DNA of 64,000 nt from Rhodococcus sp. SMB37 (GCF_004345605.1 NZ_SLVY01000010.1:162783-226782), one strand, 5' to 3'; counted from the stretch's first letter, positions 8,300-17,104 are shown. The notes: generated by a model not told the origin, from the letters alone. Made by a program: numbers and translations.

Positions 8300-8744
8300 C
8301 GGGCACCTCCTCTCACACAGAGTTCAAGTAGCTGTGCTGAAGCCTGTCATGAGGCACCGACAGTTTCGTTGCGCATGACTATCGAACGATCCCTCGCAGT
8401 CCGTGTCGTGTTGCAGGACAGGTACGATGAAGACGCGTTTCTCGTTGCCGAGGCCAACTTCCGTCGACTACCAAGGCACTTAGCTGCGGGCGCTCACTTC
8501 GGAGACCCGAAGGTCGCAGGCATTCAGATCACCCGAACTCGTACCCGAAGGTCCACTTCCGATAGGAAGTATGCGGAACAAGCCGCCCAGGGATGAACGA
8601 ACACAAACGCATTGATCGCTGCCCCACAGAATCCTGCCCACCGTCTCATTTCCTTGCCTTTGAGACAGGTTGCGAGGCGCCTCGAATTGGGTGATGCACG
8701 TCGGCGACACCCTCTGGAAATAGCTTCTGACCTGCGGTTATGCC
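8300..8744. other. Intergenic region, no supported gene
   Basis: About 445 bases. A plus-strand frame at 8369-8596 exists but has no binding site and no family resemblance, and its second half is Arg/Thr-rich as expected of a chance frame. No tRNA-like cloverleaf or repeat was seen. Confidence 0.4.
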
Positions 8745-8773
8745 TTGACAATGGCCATCAGGTCCGGTAAGAT
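8745..8773 (+). promoter_or_regulatory. Strong SigA-type promoter driving a leaderless small gene
   Basis: TTGACA at 8745-8750 and TAAGAT at 8768-8773 are separated by exactly 17 bases, close to the housekeeping consensus. Transcription would start at about 8779-8781, which coincides with an ATG at 8779, so the message should be leaderless. Confidence 0.75.
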
Positions 8774-8778
8774 GAGAT

Positions 8779-9030
8779 ATGAGAGCGGGGAGACTCGCTA
8801 ACTACGAAAGAGGGAGTTTGTATAAGAAGATAATAAAAAGCACGTTCGATGCGTACGACATGTTCAACCTAGCTATGGTGATCCTCGGGGCGTTCGGCGT
8901 CTCGGTAGGATGGGCCACCGTCGCGACGTCGCTACCGGTATCGATCCCAATATTGATACTGCAGACGGCGTGGAAGTACAGGAAAGACATCGCGAGGTTC
9001 GTCGAGCGGATTCGCCGGCGGATGAGATAG
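8779..9030 (+). CDS. Small cationic membrane peptide, probably leaderless mRNA
   Basis: An 83-residue product. A Lys/Arg-containing N-terminal 25 residues precede two hydrophobic stretches (MFNLAMVILGAFGVSVGW and LPVSIPILILQTAW). A strongly basic amphipathic tail ends in FVERIRRRMR. The gene sits alone between a near-consensus promoter and a perfect intrinsic terminator. The first codons are AT-rich (lysine and isoleucine codons AAA, ATA), unlike host genes. Composition and packaging resemble a small toxin, holin-like or bacteriocin-like peptide, but no family motif, leader or immunity gene is visible. A shorter product from the ATG at 8863 is possible. Confidence 0.6.
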   Translation: MRAGRLANYERGSLYKKIIKSTFDAYDMFNLAMVILGAFGVSVGWATVATSLPVSIPILILQTAWKYRKDIARFVERIRRRMR

Positions 9031-9038
9031 TGCCGATA

Positions 9039-9077
9039 GAGAAACCCCCTGGCAGTGGGACTACCAGGGGGTTTCTC
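9039..9077 (+). terminator. Intrinsic terminator, 14-bp perfect stem
   Basis: Bases 9039-9052 pair fully with 9064-9077 around an 11-base loop, and the 3' arm ends in TTTCTC. It begins nine bases after the stop of the small membrane peptide gene, closing a 330-bp stand-alone transcription unit. Confidence 0.85.
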
Positions 9078-9533
9078 ATGTCCGGTCAGGCGTCGGGGTC
9101 GACGACACCTTCGGGGCGTACAGATATGCGATGTGCACAGCGTCAGCGAGGCATCAATCCGGAGCGTCAGGCCAGCGTCGCCAGGCTCGGTGCCGCAGCG
9201 GTGTTGTGGGCAACAATGGCGACGTGAGCCCAGGCAGAACCAACAGTCCACGCGGTGTGCTCGAAGACGCTGGTGCAGCGACCCAGAGCGCGGCTACCTA
9301 CAGCAACGCCCCGGCAACGAAACTCCGTTGCCGACGCACAAGCCGATCGCTCGCCACGCACCACACGCACTCGCGAACCGCAGCCTCAAGTCGGATGGGA
9401 AGCCGCGGCGGCCAGGTGCGCATCCGGACGACCCGCCAGTAAACCCGTTTGGGCGATTCGCCCCCGGGATCGGTCGCGGTGGATCGATCGGTTGGTGCGG
9501 ACTTTGCTCGTAGGAGCGTGACAGAATCTCCCC
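9078..9533. other. Intergenic region, no supported gene
   Basis: About 456 bases with several overlapping open frames on both strands, all of Arg/Ala/Ser-rich low-information composition and lacking binding sites. It may contain decayed coding DNA, but nothing can be named. Confidence 0.35.
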
Positions 9534-9968
9534 ATGTTCCGCATCGCCGCGATGGCTGTCCTCGTAGCAGCCGGTGTCCTCACCGCTGCCTGCTCCAACG
9601 GCGATCCGCTCGAACAGGCATCGAATTCCAGTGCAGAAAGCGGCGTGAGCTGGGATTCCCTTCGCACTAGGTACGCCTACGCGCTCAAGAACGAGGACTG
9701 CACAGGGGAGTGCTTCAAATACATCGACCACCACGTTCGCAAGATGCAGGTGGACATCCCCGATCTACCTCCAGGATCACCTCGAAGCGAGCTCGGCATG
9801 CATGTCGAGAACTGGATCAAGATCAGCGACAAGCACGAAGAGTGCATTGCCGCCGACATCGACACTTATGAGCAGTTCACCCAACTTGAGGAAGACTGCC
9901 AGGACAAGTATGAACCGGATGCCGTAAGACTGTGGAGCAGCATCCGCTCGATCATCGATCGCGCGTAA
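9534..9968 (+). CDS. Small secreted lipoprotein of unknown function
   Basis: A 144-residue protein. The signal peptide (MFRIAAMAVLVAAGVLTAAC) ends in a lipobox Leu-Thr-Ala-Ala-Cys with Cys at residue 20. The mature part is acidic and helical with five further cysteines (one pair in ECFK/DCTGE spacing) that could form disulfides outside the cell. No family motif is recognised. It stands alone, with about 350 bases before the ISL3 transposase gene, which faces the other way. Confidence 0.7.
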   Translation: MFRIAAMAVLVAAGVLTAACSNGDPLEQASNSSAESGVSWDSLRTRYAYALKNEDCTGECFKYIDHHVRKMQVDIPDLPPGSPRSELGMHVENWIKISDKHEECIAADIDTYEQFTQLEEDCQDKYEPDAVRLWSSIRSIIDRA

Positions 9969-10082
9969 CAACCGACTCGCTGTCACACGTAGGTACCGCA
10001 ATCGCAACTACCCGACCTGCGGCCTGCAACGATACGGAATTTCAGCGGAGACGGCATGCGTCCACAGGCGTCAGTTGATGCG

Positions 10083-10313
10083 CTACTCCGGAATCAGGTC
10101 TTCTTCCCGCATCGGAAACCGGTACCCCTCGGGGATTCCGTCGACCGATTCGAGGACGAACCGGCCCTCGTCAGCTACGTCGACAATTCTGAACACCGAC
10201 GCACCTGCCGGACGGATCCGGACACGATCCTCACGATCTGCACAGTCATGTTTCTTGTTCCACAGTCTGGCGTGGTGAGCACACGTGTTTCGGATGTAGT
10301 TGAGGGCGCTCTT
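10083..10313 (-). pseudogene. Abi_2-family C-terminal remnant joined to a small-domain fragment, next to an ISL3 element
   Basis: On the minus strand at about 10313-10254 the frame reads ALNYIRNTCAHHARLWNK, the hallmark C-terminal motif of Abi_2 (AbiD/AbiF-type) phage-resistance proteins. The homology begins at the ISL3 transposase stop (10315), so the element or an associated deletion removed the rest. The frame continues into DRVRIRPAGASVFRIVDV and a tail ending EEDLIPE. This second piece is a short beta-rich domain, a fragment of which recurs at 13447-13524. No N-terminal Abi_2 sequence was found on the far side of the element. Confidence 0.6.
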
Positions 10314-10314
10314 G

Positions 10315-11574
10315 TCATGAATGTGGATGAGCCCCCGTGTGATATGGAAGGTCAAGGGCGACCGGTCCACACGTGAGCATGACCATCGCAAGCGCATTCT
10401 CCGCGGTGTGGAATCCGTAGGCCCGGCGGATGACCAACCGGACCTTGTTGTTCAGGCCCTCGTGGCGTCCGTTGGCCAACCCCCGGGTGACGGCCGCGAA
10501 GATGCCATCGAGATGCTTCCGGATCGTGCGGCCGACCTTGACGAACTGCGGGATGCGGCACCGCTGCGCCCACGAACACCATCGTCCGAGCATGGCGTGC
10601 ACCTGATCGGCGTCGAGGTCACCGGCGAACACCGCCCGCAGGGCCTCCTTCAACTCGTAGGCACGCACCAGAGCACCACCGTGGCGTTTGAGTGAATCGA
10701 GGGTCGATTCCTGTTTGGCGGTGAGCTTTTCCGGGTTCTTGAGCAACACCCACCGAGCCCCCTTGTAGGTTTTCGCGACCTGCGTGTCCGACAGGGTGCG
10801 CGCCAATTGCCACTGTCGACGGCGCACGTCGCCCCGCGCGGCGGTGGCCAGTTTGACGACGTGAAACGGATCGAAGCAGATCGTTGCCTGCGGGGCGTGG
10901 GCGCGCACCGACTTCCGATACGCCGGCCCCAGATCCATCGACACCGCTTCGATCTTCTCGGCCCCACCGTCGGGCAGCGCGTCGGTGAAGAACTCGTCGA
11001 GCGCGGCCGCGTTCTTGCCTTCGGTACCCCACACGATCGTTCCGGACTCGTGGTCGGATACCAGGGTCAGATACTTGTGGTGCCGACGCCACGATATTTC
11101 GTCGACGCCGATGTCGACCAGATTCGCCAGCCGGTCCGGGTCGAGTTTCTCGGCGGCGACCCGGCTGCACATCGCGCCGACGGTGCGCCAGGTGACGCGG
11201 CAGAAACGGGCCACGGTGGATTTGTCGGTCTTGGTGGCCAGCCATACCGCCAGGTCCTCGAAGTCGCGGGTGAACTTCGATCCGGGGCGGGCGAAGTCCA
11301 CTGCCTCGGCCAGCCCCCCGTGTTCGGGGCAGTGCAGTCGTCGGCGTCGTAGGGTGAGCACACAGATGCGTCCGCCCAGGTCCAGGTGCCGCCACGACGA
11401 ATCCACGTCGCGGGTGTCGTAGCGGTGACGGGTCGAGAATGCGCAGTGTGGGCACTGCATCCGGCGGTGTTTCGGGTGGACCTCGACCACGACGCGACCG
11501 TCGGTGATCTCGACGTCACGGACGGTGGTGCTCGGCAGGGCCAGCAGTTGGTTCAGTAGGGTGGTGGCGCGCAC
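10315..11574 (-). mobile_element. ISL3-family transposase gene
   Basis: A full-length 419-residue ISL3 transposase. The N-terminal zinc finger is visible (CPHC near residue 40 and CPEHG near 80). The DDE triad candidates are Asp in VDIGVDEIS, Asp in AVSMDLGPAYRK, and Glu in NGRHEGLNNKVR near the C-terminus. The GLNNKVRLVIRRAYGF block is diagnostic. No frameshift was seen, so it may be active. Terminal inverted repeats could not be delimited: GTGGATGAG occurs at 10323-10331 and 11591-11599 but in the same orientation. The element abuts an Abi_2 gene remnant on its left. Confidence 0.92.
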
Positions 11575-11680
11575 GGGTCGGCTCCGGTGGGTGGATGAGT
11601 GTAGGAGCTTTCGACCTTACGGGCGGCCCGTGCGCCCATCCTCACTGCTGCTCGTCGTAGCACATGCTCGGTCATCCACA

Positions 11681-11800
11681 TTCAGAGCAATAGATCCGAA
11701 GTTCCGTCGTGTCAACGGGCACCTGCACCTGCCGGCGCTGCGTGCCGCGCTCGACCGGGAGGTGATGGTCGTGCACACTGATCGGGTGAGCGTCGCCTGA
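11681..11800 (+). pseudogene. Possible C-terminal remnant of a transposase
   Basis: About 38 residues around KFRRVNGHLHLPALRAALDR, ending at a TGA. The pattern resembles the C-terminal end of some actinobacterial transposases, from memory only. No upstream part of such a gene is present; the ISL3 end and unrelated sequence precede it. It lies against the truncated end of the integrase pseudogene, so it may mark a deletion junction. Confidence 0.3.
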
Positions 11801-11803
11801 TTC

Positions 11804-12911
11804 TCACAGGGGCCACTGCCGAAGTTCCACGGACTTCGGGACATCCTCCTGAGAATGACCGAGGACGAATTGCACATCGGTCAACGGCACGTTCGGGTCC
11901 TCGGCCATGCGATAGGCAGCGGTATGACGCAGTGCATGCAAGGTGGCCGAGCTGCCGGCTCGTGTTCCGGCGTGTTCGAACATCCGGTGCACGGCGTGGT
12001 AGGTCAGAGGCCGAGCCGGAGCACGCAAGGTCCACCACAGTGGTTGCCGGGGTCCCTTTGGGACCCGGCCGGCCGCTTCGAGTTGATACAGGCGCAGCCA
12101 CACGAGCGCATCACTCGATGCAGGTAGCTGCTGCATTTCTCGAGTCCCCTTGCGCACCACCGTAATCAGTTGCCGTCCTGGATCGACCCTGCCCTGTGTG
12201 ACCGACAGTAATTCCGATGCGCGAGCGCCGGTAGAGACATAGAACGCCACCAATGCTCGATCACGATGCGACGGCAGCCGGGCGAAGATCTCGTTGAACT
12301 CGTCGTCGGGAACCGCCCTCGGTATCCGAGACGGCACCGTCGGGCGATACACGCCCGTGCGCTCGTTCACGTACGGGTCCATCGGATTGTGGTGCGCGTG
12401 TGCTCGCCAACCGTGCGCCGACCGACCCGACGGAAACGGATTGATGATCGGTCCACGCGCTGATTCGAGATGAAACTGGTAGAAGCAGCAACACCGTCTC
12501 GGAATGCGCCCGGACCGACGCCGAGTAAGGCTTCCCACTCGATGCCGCGGACTGCTCGGACGATCCGGTTCGCCAATGCGGCCGGATCGGTTTGCCTGCC
12601 AACAGCATCCACCGACAGAAGTCGCGCGCTTCGCGCTGCGTCGCCGAACTCCACGCGACGTCGATCGCCCACAGGAAACGGAACCAGCGCAGCAGATCCA
12701 TCCCATACGAGCGAACCGTCGCATCCGAGCAGCCCCGCGCCTGCAAATCCTGAAAGTAGATTGCGACCGCCTCGACCGGCGCCCCGTGCGGATCGATTAG
12801 ATCCACGGGCTGCCATCGGTCGTCGGTCGTGCGAAGCGAGCCCCGCAACGGGACCGTCAACTCAGCGAGGTTTCGCGCAGAATCTTCGTCGATCGGCACA
12901 GTCGTGACCAT
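11804..12911 (-). pseudogene. Tyrosine recombinase (integrase), frameshifted and truncated
   Basis: The N-terminal SAM-like DNA-binding domain is read in one frame from 12911 (AVAIYFQDLQARGCSDATVR, then a DLLRWFRFLW helix). The frame then shifts at about 12495, and the catalytic domain continues in another frame (FYQFHLESARGPIINPF, then VAFYVSTGARASELL with the first catalytic Arg, and LHALRHTAAYRMAE with the His-x-x-Arg box). It runs to VLGHSQ, after which the sequence departs and stops at 11804. The tyrosine nucleophile that should follow by about ten residues is absent. Two independent lesions make this a dead gene. Confidence 0.8.
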
Positions 12912-12916
12912 AGACC

Positions 12917-13345
12917 TCAACCACAGAAACCGTCTGCTACCTGCTGAAACTCGTGTCCTAGTTCAGTCAACTCGAATGTGACGCGCTGTCCGACGCCGTC
13001 ACCGTTGGTGATGTTGCTGCTTGTGGGCAAGAGCAGAAAGCTGTTCGGTCCGCCGAGGGAGTCGTACTTGACTCGGATCTTGCCGCAGACTTGGTACTGC
13101 CATGCCGGGAAGTAGGTCATGCAGTCCGTGGGTGCCGCGGCAGCGAGAACGTTGGTGGCACCGGCGCTGCGGGCTGTGCGGGAGCGTGACGCTGCGAGGA
13201 GTTTTCGCCTCGGCGATCTCGGCCTTGTCGGCGTCTTCCTTGGTGTAGCCCTCGGGTAGTTCTTGGCGGTCTGAACGCATCTTGCCAGGCACGATCGTGG
13301 AATTGGGGTTCTCGGTAGGTGTCCACTCCGCCCAGGTCGACAAGA
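12917..13345 (-). pseudogene. Frameshifted LGFP-repeat protein fragment
   Basis: One frame (about 13345-13185) reads EWTPTENPNSTIVPGKMRSD and KEDADKAEIAEAK, matching the linker of the 681-residue LGFP protein at 4458-6503. The frame then shifts, and from about 13150 to 12917 another frame gives CMTYFPAWQYQVCGKIRVKY and a GQRVTFEL strand, the first LGFP repeat. The product ends after that repeat. No intact signal peptide joins the front. It is a decayed paralogue about 7 kb from the intact gene. Confidence 0.72.
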
Positions 13346-13446
13346 AGCTCGGCCGTGCATCGTCTGCTCGTGTCGTGGCGATCGCGGCGAAGAAGACGAG
13401 CAACGAAAAGAACGACGTCGGCCCCGAGGCTCTCGCAAGCTGACAC

Positions 13447-13524
13447 GCCGTCGACGTCGACAATCGTGAATACCGACGTACCGTCCGGCCGGACGCGGAC
13501 GCGTCCACCCAACTTCACAAGCGA
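13447..13524 (-). pseudogene. Fragment of a small beta-rich domain
   Basis: The minus strand reads VKLGGRVRVRPDGTSVFTIV followed by DVDG, then loses coherence. It matches the domain fused to the Abi_2 remnant at 10083-10256 (RVRIRPAGASVFRIVDV). The intact domain probably continues with a GRFVLESVD strand and a FPMREEDLIPE tail, as seen there. Function unknown. Confidence 0.45.
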
Positions 13525-13760
13525 GCGGGGTTCGCCGATTCTTGACGGTCTGGTCACCGGAACTGGAGCCCGTTCGACGATCGAGCAGAAATAGCGATAG
13601 CTGCCACAGCTACCGCACATCGAGCGTATCGAAAGTGTGTGCGAAAAGCTGCGGTGCGGGTGAACATGCCGTCGCGCGCCAGTGCACTCCTCGTCCTCGG
13701 CCACTCTCTCTCGGGTTGGTTACACACTTTCAGGTGCCTACTTCCTGAGAGTGAGTTACG

Positions 13761-13778
13761 CCACGATCATGGTCGTGG
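13761..13778. promoter_or_regulatory. Inverted repeat upstream of the aldo/keto reductase gene
   Basis: CCACGA-TCATGG-TCGTGG is an inverted repeat with 6-base arms and a 6-base spacer, ending 19 bases before the GTG start of the reductase gene. Position suggests an operator; the regulator is unknown. Confidence 0.35.
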
Positions 13779-13797
13779 GTAGCGACAAGCGCCACCC

Positions 13798-14694
13798 GTG
13801 ACCAAGGACAAGGCGAACGAGATGGAACCACTCAGCACCGCACTTCCCGGTGGCACTTGGACTTTCGGCGACTCTCCCATCACCAGGTTCGGCTACGGTG
13901 CGATGCAGCTCGCAGGCCCATGGGCAATGGGGCCACCCGCCGACCGTGATGCCGCGCTTGCCGTGCTCCGCGAGGCCGTCGACGCCGGTATCACCCACGT
14001 CGACACCAGCGATGCGTACGGCCCCCGATTCACCAACGAGTTGATCCGCGAAGCCCTGCACCCGTATCCCGATTCGTTGGTCATCGCCACCAAGGTCGGG
14101 GCGAACCGCGACGCGCTGGGCGGCTGGCCCACCGCCCGGCGACCCGAGGAACTCCGCGATCAGGTCCAGGAAAACCTCCGATCACTCGGCGTCGAGGTCC
14201 TCGATCTCGTCAACTTGCGCATGGGCGATGCCAACGGTCTCCGACCCGGTTCTCTCGCCGAAGCGTTCGGAACTCTCGTCGAACTTCAGCAGGAGGGCCT
14301 GATCCGGCGCTTGGGGCTCAGCAATGTCGGTCCTGAGCAGGTCGACGAAGCCGAGGGCATCGCCCCGATCGTGTGCGTACAGAACATGTACAACCTCGCG
14401 CACCGCTACGACGACAACCTCATCGACCGACTCTCTGCGCAGGGTATCGCCTACGTCCCGTTCTTCCCACTGGGAGGTTTCGCGCCGCTGCAGTCCGAGA
14501 CGCTCTCCGGGGTCGCCGAGCGGCTCGGGTCGACACCGACGTCGGTGGCACTCGCGTGGTTACTGCAGCGCTCCCCGAACATCCTGCTCATCCCCGGCAC
14601 ATCAGCGAGGGCGCACCTACACGAGAACATCGACGGCGCAGCCCTTGCGCTCCCCGAAGACGCTGTGGCCGAGCTCGACCGGATCGGCCGCTGA
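13798..14694 (+). CDS. Aldo/keto reductase
   Basis: An NADPH-dependent carbonyl reductase of about 298 residues with a TIM-barrel pattern. The catalytic Asp and Tyr are in DTSDAYG near residue 66, the catalytic Lys is in IATKVG, and the NADP-binding end carries IPGTSARAHLHENI. A GTG at 13798 is used; the ATG at 13822 (MEPLS) with AAGGCG upstream is an equally possible start. The gene stands alone and converges on the KshB-like gene across a bidirectional terminator, so it is not obviously part of the steroid cluster. Confidence 0.85.
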   Translation: MTKDKANEMEPLSTALPGGTWTFGDSPITRFGYGAMQLAGPWAMGPPADRDAALAVLREAVDAGITHVDTSDAYGPRFTNELIREALHPYPDSLVIATKVGANRDALGGWPTARRPEELRDQVQENLRSLGVEVLDLVNLRMGDANGLRPGSLAEAFGTLVELQQEGLIRRLGLSNVGPEQVDEAEGIAPIVCVQNMYNLAHRYDDNLIDRLSAQGIAYVPFFPLGGFAPLQSETLSGVAERLGSTPTSVALAWLLQRSPNILLIPGTSARAHLHENIDGAALALPEDAVAELDRIGR

Positions 14695-14713
14695 CGCCCG
14701 GGTACGAGATCCG

Positions 14714-14753
14714 GAAAGGAGTCGGCGAGGTTTTCACCTCGCCGGCCCCTTTC
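14714..14753. terminator. Bidirectional terminator between convergent genes
   Basis: GGCGAGG-TTTTCA-CCTCGCC forms the core stem (14724-14743), and flanking GAAAGG (14714-14719) and CCTTTC (14748-14753) extend it. It lies 20 bases from the stop of the reductase gene and 22 from that of the convergent KshB-like gene. Confidence 0.75.
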
Positions 14754-14775
14754 TGTTGCCGGTGGACGATTCCGA

Positions 14776-15825
14776 TCAGAACTCGATCTCGATGCGCTCG
14801 CTGATCGGACGCGCCTGGCACGCGAGCACGTATCCGCTCGCGATGTCCTCGTCGTCCAGGATCGCGGAGTCGGGCATGTCGACCTTGCCGGACACGACCG
14901 TGCACGCACACGAACCGCATTCGCCTTCCCGGCACGAGTACGGCACGTCGAGGCCCTTGGACAGCATGACGTCGACGAGGGTCGCAGACCGCGGCCAGGT
15001 CAGTTCGTGGTCGTCGCCGTCGAGGCTCACCTGCACGGATGAGGTGTCCTCGTCGTCGGACACCTCCACTGGGGTGATCTCGGCGAACGGATCGCCCGAC
15101 AGCGAGGTGAACACCTCGGCCTGGATTCGGCCCGACGGCATCCCGGCCGCGCCGAGCCCCTCGCGCACCGCATCCATGAACGGCTGCGGACCGCACATGT
15201 ACGCGTGATGCTCGGTGTACGGCGAGAGCAGCGCCGTGAGCTGACCCGTGACGGGCAGGCCCTGCACGGTCTCGAGCCAGTGCAGCGCGGTGAAGGCGCC
15301 GGGGTAGCGGACCGCCAGGTCGCGCAGTTCCTGCGCGAAGATGACGGATTTCTCGTCGCGGTTCGCGTAGAACACGACGATGTTGCGGTTGCCCGCCGCG
15401 AGCGCCGACTTGAGGATCGACATCACCGGCGTGATTCCGCTGCCCGCCGCGCACAGCAGCAGCTTGTCGTCCAGGCTGCGCGGCGTGAATACGCCGGCCG
15501 GTGGCAGCACCACGACCTCGTCACCAGCAGAGACGTTGTCGCACAGCCAGTTCGATCCGTACCCGTTGGCGGTGCGCTTGACGGTGACCTTGAGTTGCTC
15601 GTCGCTGTGCGGTGAACTCGCGAGCGAGTAGCACCGTGCCACCGAGCCCGTTCGATCGCTCGGGATGCGGAGGGTCAGGAACTGGCCGGGCTTGTAGGTG
15701 AACCGTTCTCTCTGGTCTGCGGGGATGTCGAAGACCAGCGAGCACGCGTCGGCGGTCTCCTGTACGACAGCGGCCACGGTAACCGCCACCGCGTGCGTGC
15801 TCACTGCCGTCTGAACGGATGTCAT
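14776..15825 (-). CDS. kshB: KshB-like reductase component (FAD and plant-type 2Fe-2S)
   Basis: A 349-residue electron-transfer flavoprotein. The N-terminal ferredoxin-reductase half has the FAD motif RCYSL (residues 64-68) and the NAD-binding GSGITPV motif. The C-terminal ferredoxin has Cys 298, 303, 306 and 336 around CREGECGSC. In the known system KshB passes electrons to the Rieske oxygenase KshA for 9-alpha-hydroxylation of 3-ketosteroids; the N-terminal segment (VVQETADACSLVFDIP) closely fits that subfamily. No kshA lies in the window, so the partner oxygenase is elsewhere or different. It is the last gene of a minus-strand set with the OYE and LLM genes. Confidence 0.82.
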   Translation of the reverse strand: MTSVQTAVSTHAVAVTVAAVVQETADACSLVFDIPADQRERFTYKPGQFLTLRIPSDRTGSVARCYSLASSPHSDEQLKVTVKRTANGYGSNWLCDNVSAGDEVVVLPPAGVFTPRSLDDKLLLCAAGSGITPVMSILKSALAAGNRNIVVFYANRDEKSVIFAQELRDLAVRYPGAFTALHWLETVQGLPVTGQLTALLSPYTEHHAYMCGPQPFMDAVREGLGAAGMPSGRIQAEVFTSLSGDPFAEITPVEVSDDEDTSSVQVSLDGDDHELTWPRSATLVDVMLSKGLDVPYSCREGECGSCACTVVSGKVDMPDSAILDDEDIASGYVLACQARPISERIEIEF

Positions 15826-15958
15826 CGTGGCTTCCTTCGATGCGGGAAAAAGGTGTATGGATCACGGTAATGGGAACATCGACAACGACGAACGGCTCTC
15901 CCGATGGTTGGGACACCAAGCAGGAGAGCCGAAGTCGAGTGAACGCGATCCGGTGCGC

Positions 15959-17104
15959 TCAGGTGAGGGTGCTCTCGTGCACCGACCGGTCGAACTCTGG
16001 CAGTGCAGCTCCGTCGCGGAGCTTGGTTGCCAGCGCGGGATCGGCGAGATGGAGGCGGCCGATGGCGATGAGGTCGAATTCGTCGTCGGAGAGCCGGCGT
16101 TCGAGCTCGGGAATGTTGTCGTCGGTGGGAGCGACGCCGGCGAGACGGCTCTCCCGAAGGCTGGCGCCGATGCCGACGCTGCCGACCGCCATGGACATCG
16201 CGCCGGTCAGCTTCTTGGCCCACCCGGCGAGCGACAGGTCGCTGCCTTCGAAGGCTGCGACGTCGAATCGGCGGATACTCGCGTCGAACACGTCGACGCC
16301 GGCGTCGGCCAGCGCAGTGAGGATCGTCTTCAGCTCGTCGGGGGTCTGAGCGATCCGTGCGGTGAAGTCTTGCTGCTTGTGCTGGGAGAAGCGGAAGAAG
16401 ATCGGTGCGTCGTCGCCGATCGCCTTTCGGATCGATGCCACCACGGTGCTGGGGAAACGGGTACGGCGCTCGAGATCGCCGCCCCACTCGTCGTCACGTT
16501 GGTTGGTGGAGTCCCACAGGAACGAATCGAGCAGGTAGCCGTGACCACCGTGCAGAGCGATGCCGTCGAACCCGACCTCTCGGGCGTTGCGAGCCGCCTG
16601 GGTGTAGGCAGCGATCACGTCGGCGATGTCCTCGCCGGTCATGGCGCGGCACGGGGGCGTGGCCCGAGCCACGTACTCGTCGGAATAGGAGGTCACACCC
16701 GGCTCACCCCACAGGCCGGAAGGACGCATCGGGGTGAGATCGGGATCGACGTCGCCGGCCATTGCGCCCCAGAGCGGTCCGACGTGCCACAGCTGCGGGA
16801 CGATCTTGCCGCCCTCCGAATGGACTGCGTCGATCACCCGCCGCCAGCCCTCGAGTGCGTCGTCGCCGTACATGCGGGGGACGCGCGTGTTGTCCATGGC
16901 CGTCGGATGCTCGATCGCGGTGCCCTCGGTGATGATCAGTCCGGTGCCGCCGGCGGCGCGTCGCCGGTAGTACTCGGCGACGTCGGCTCCGGGTACGCCG
17001 CTGGGGGAGTGTGAGCGCGTCATCGGCGACATCACGATGCGGTTGGGCAGTTCCAGCGATCGGACCGACAGAGGGCGGAAGAGAGGGGACAGCGTTCGAG
17101 TCAT
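15959..17104 (-). CDS. Old Yellow Enzyme family FMN oxidoreductase
   Basis: A 381-residue alpha/beta barrel. The N-terminal LFRPLSVRSLELPNRIVMSP is the family signature, the substrate-binding pair appears in ALHGGHGYLLDSFLW, and the barrel closes with a LIAIGRLHLADP phosphate-binding segment. Such enzymes reduce activated C=C bonds, here plausibly a dienone or enone of a steroid intermediate. The start at 17104 overlaps the stop of the LLM gene by four bases (ATGA), so both are translated together. The open frame upstream of this start is meaningless Arg-rich sequence. Confidence 0.88.
   Translation of the reverse strand: MTRTLSPLFRPLSVRSLELPNRIVMSPMTRSHSPSGVPGADVAEYYRRRAAGGTGLIITEGTAIEHPTAMDNTRVPRMYGDDALEGWRRVIDAVHSEGGKIVPQLWHVGPLWGAMAGDVDPDLTPMRPSGLWGEPGVTSYSDEYVARATPPCRAMTGEDIADVIAAYTQAARNAREVGFDGIALHGGHGYLLDSFLWDSTNQRDDEWGGDLERRTRFPSTVVASIRKAIGDDAPIFFRFSQHKQQDFTARIAQTPDELKTILTALADAGVDVFDASIRRFDVAAFEGSDLSLAGWAKKLTGAMSMAVGSVGIGASLRESRLAGVAPTDDNIPELERRLSDDEFDLIAIGRLHLADPALATKLRDGAALPEFDRSVHESTLT

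Noticed and set aside
8369..8596. A 75-residue plus-strand frame upstream of the small membrane peptide unit
   Set aside because: It has no ribosome binding site, no motif and a low-information second half; the clear promoter lies downstream of it.
8779..9030. The small membrane peptide as a circular bacteriocin
   Set aside because: Size and hydrophobicity fit loosely, but there is no maturation, transport or immunity gene nearby and no conserved cleavage site.
10323..11599. GTGGATGAG at 10323-10331 and 11591-11599 as terminal repeats of the ISL3 element
   Set aside because: The two copies are in the same orientation; ISL3 ends should be inverted. The match is only nine bases and may be chance.
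10083..13527. A prophage or integrative element based on the integrase
   Set aside because: The integrase is frameshifted and lacks its tyrosine, and no phage structural, replication or transfer gene, tRNA or attachment site is present.
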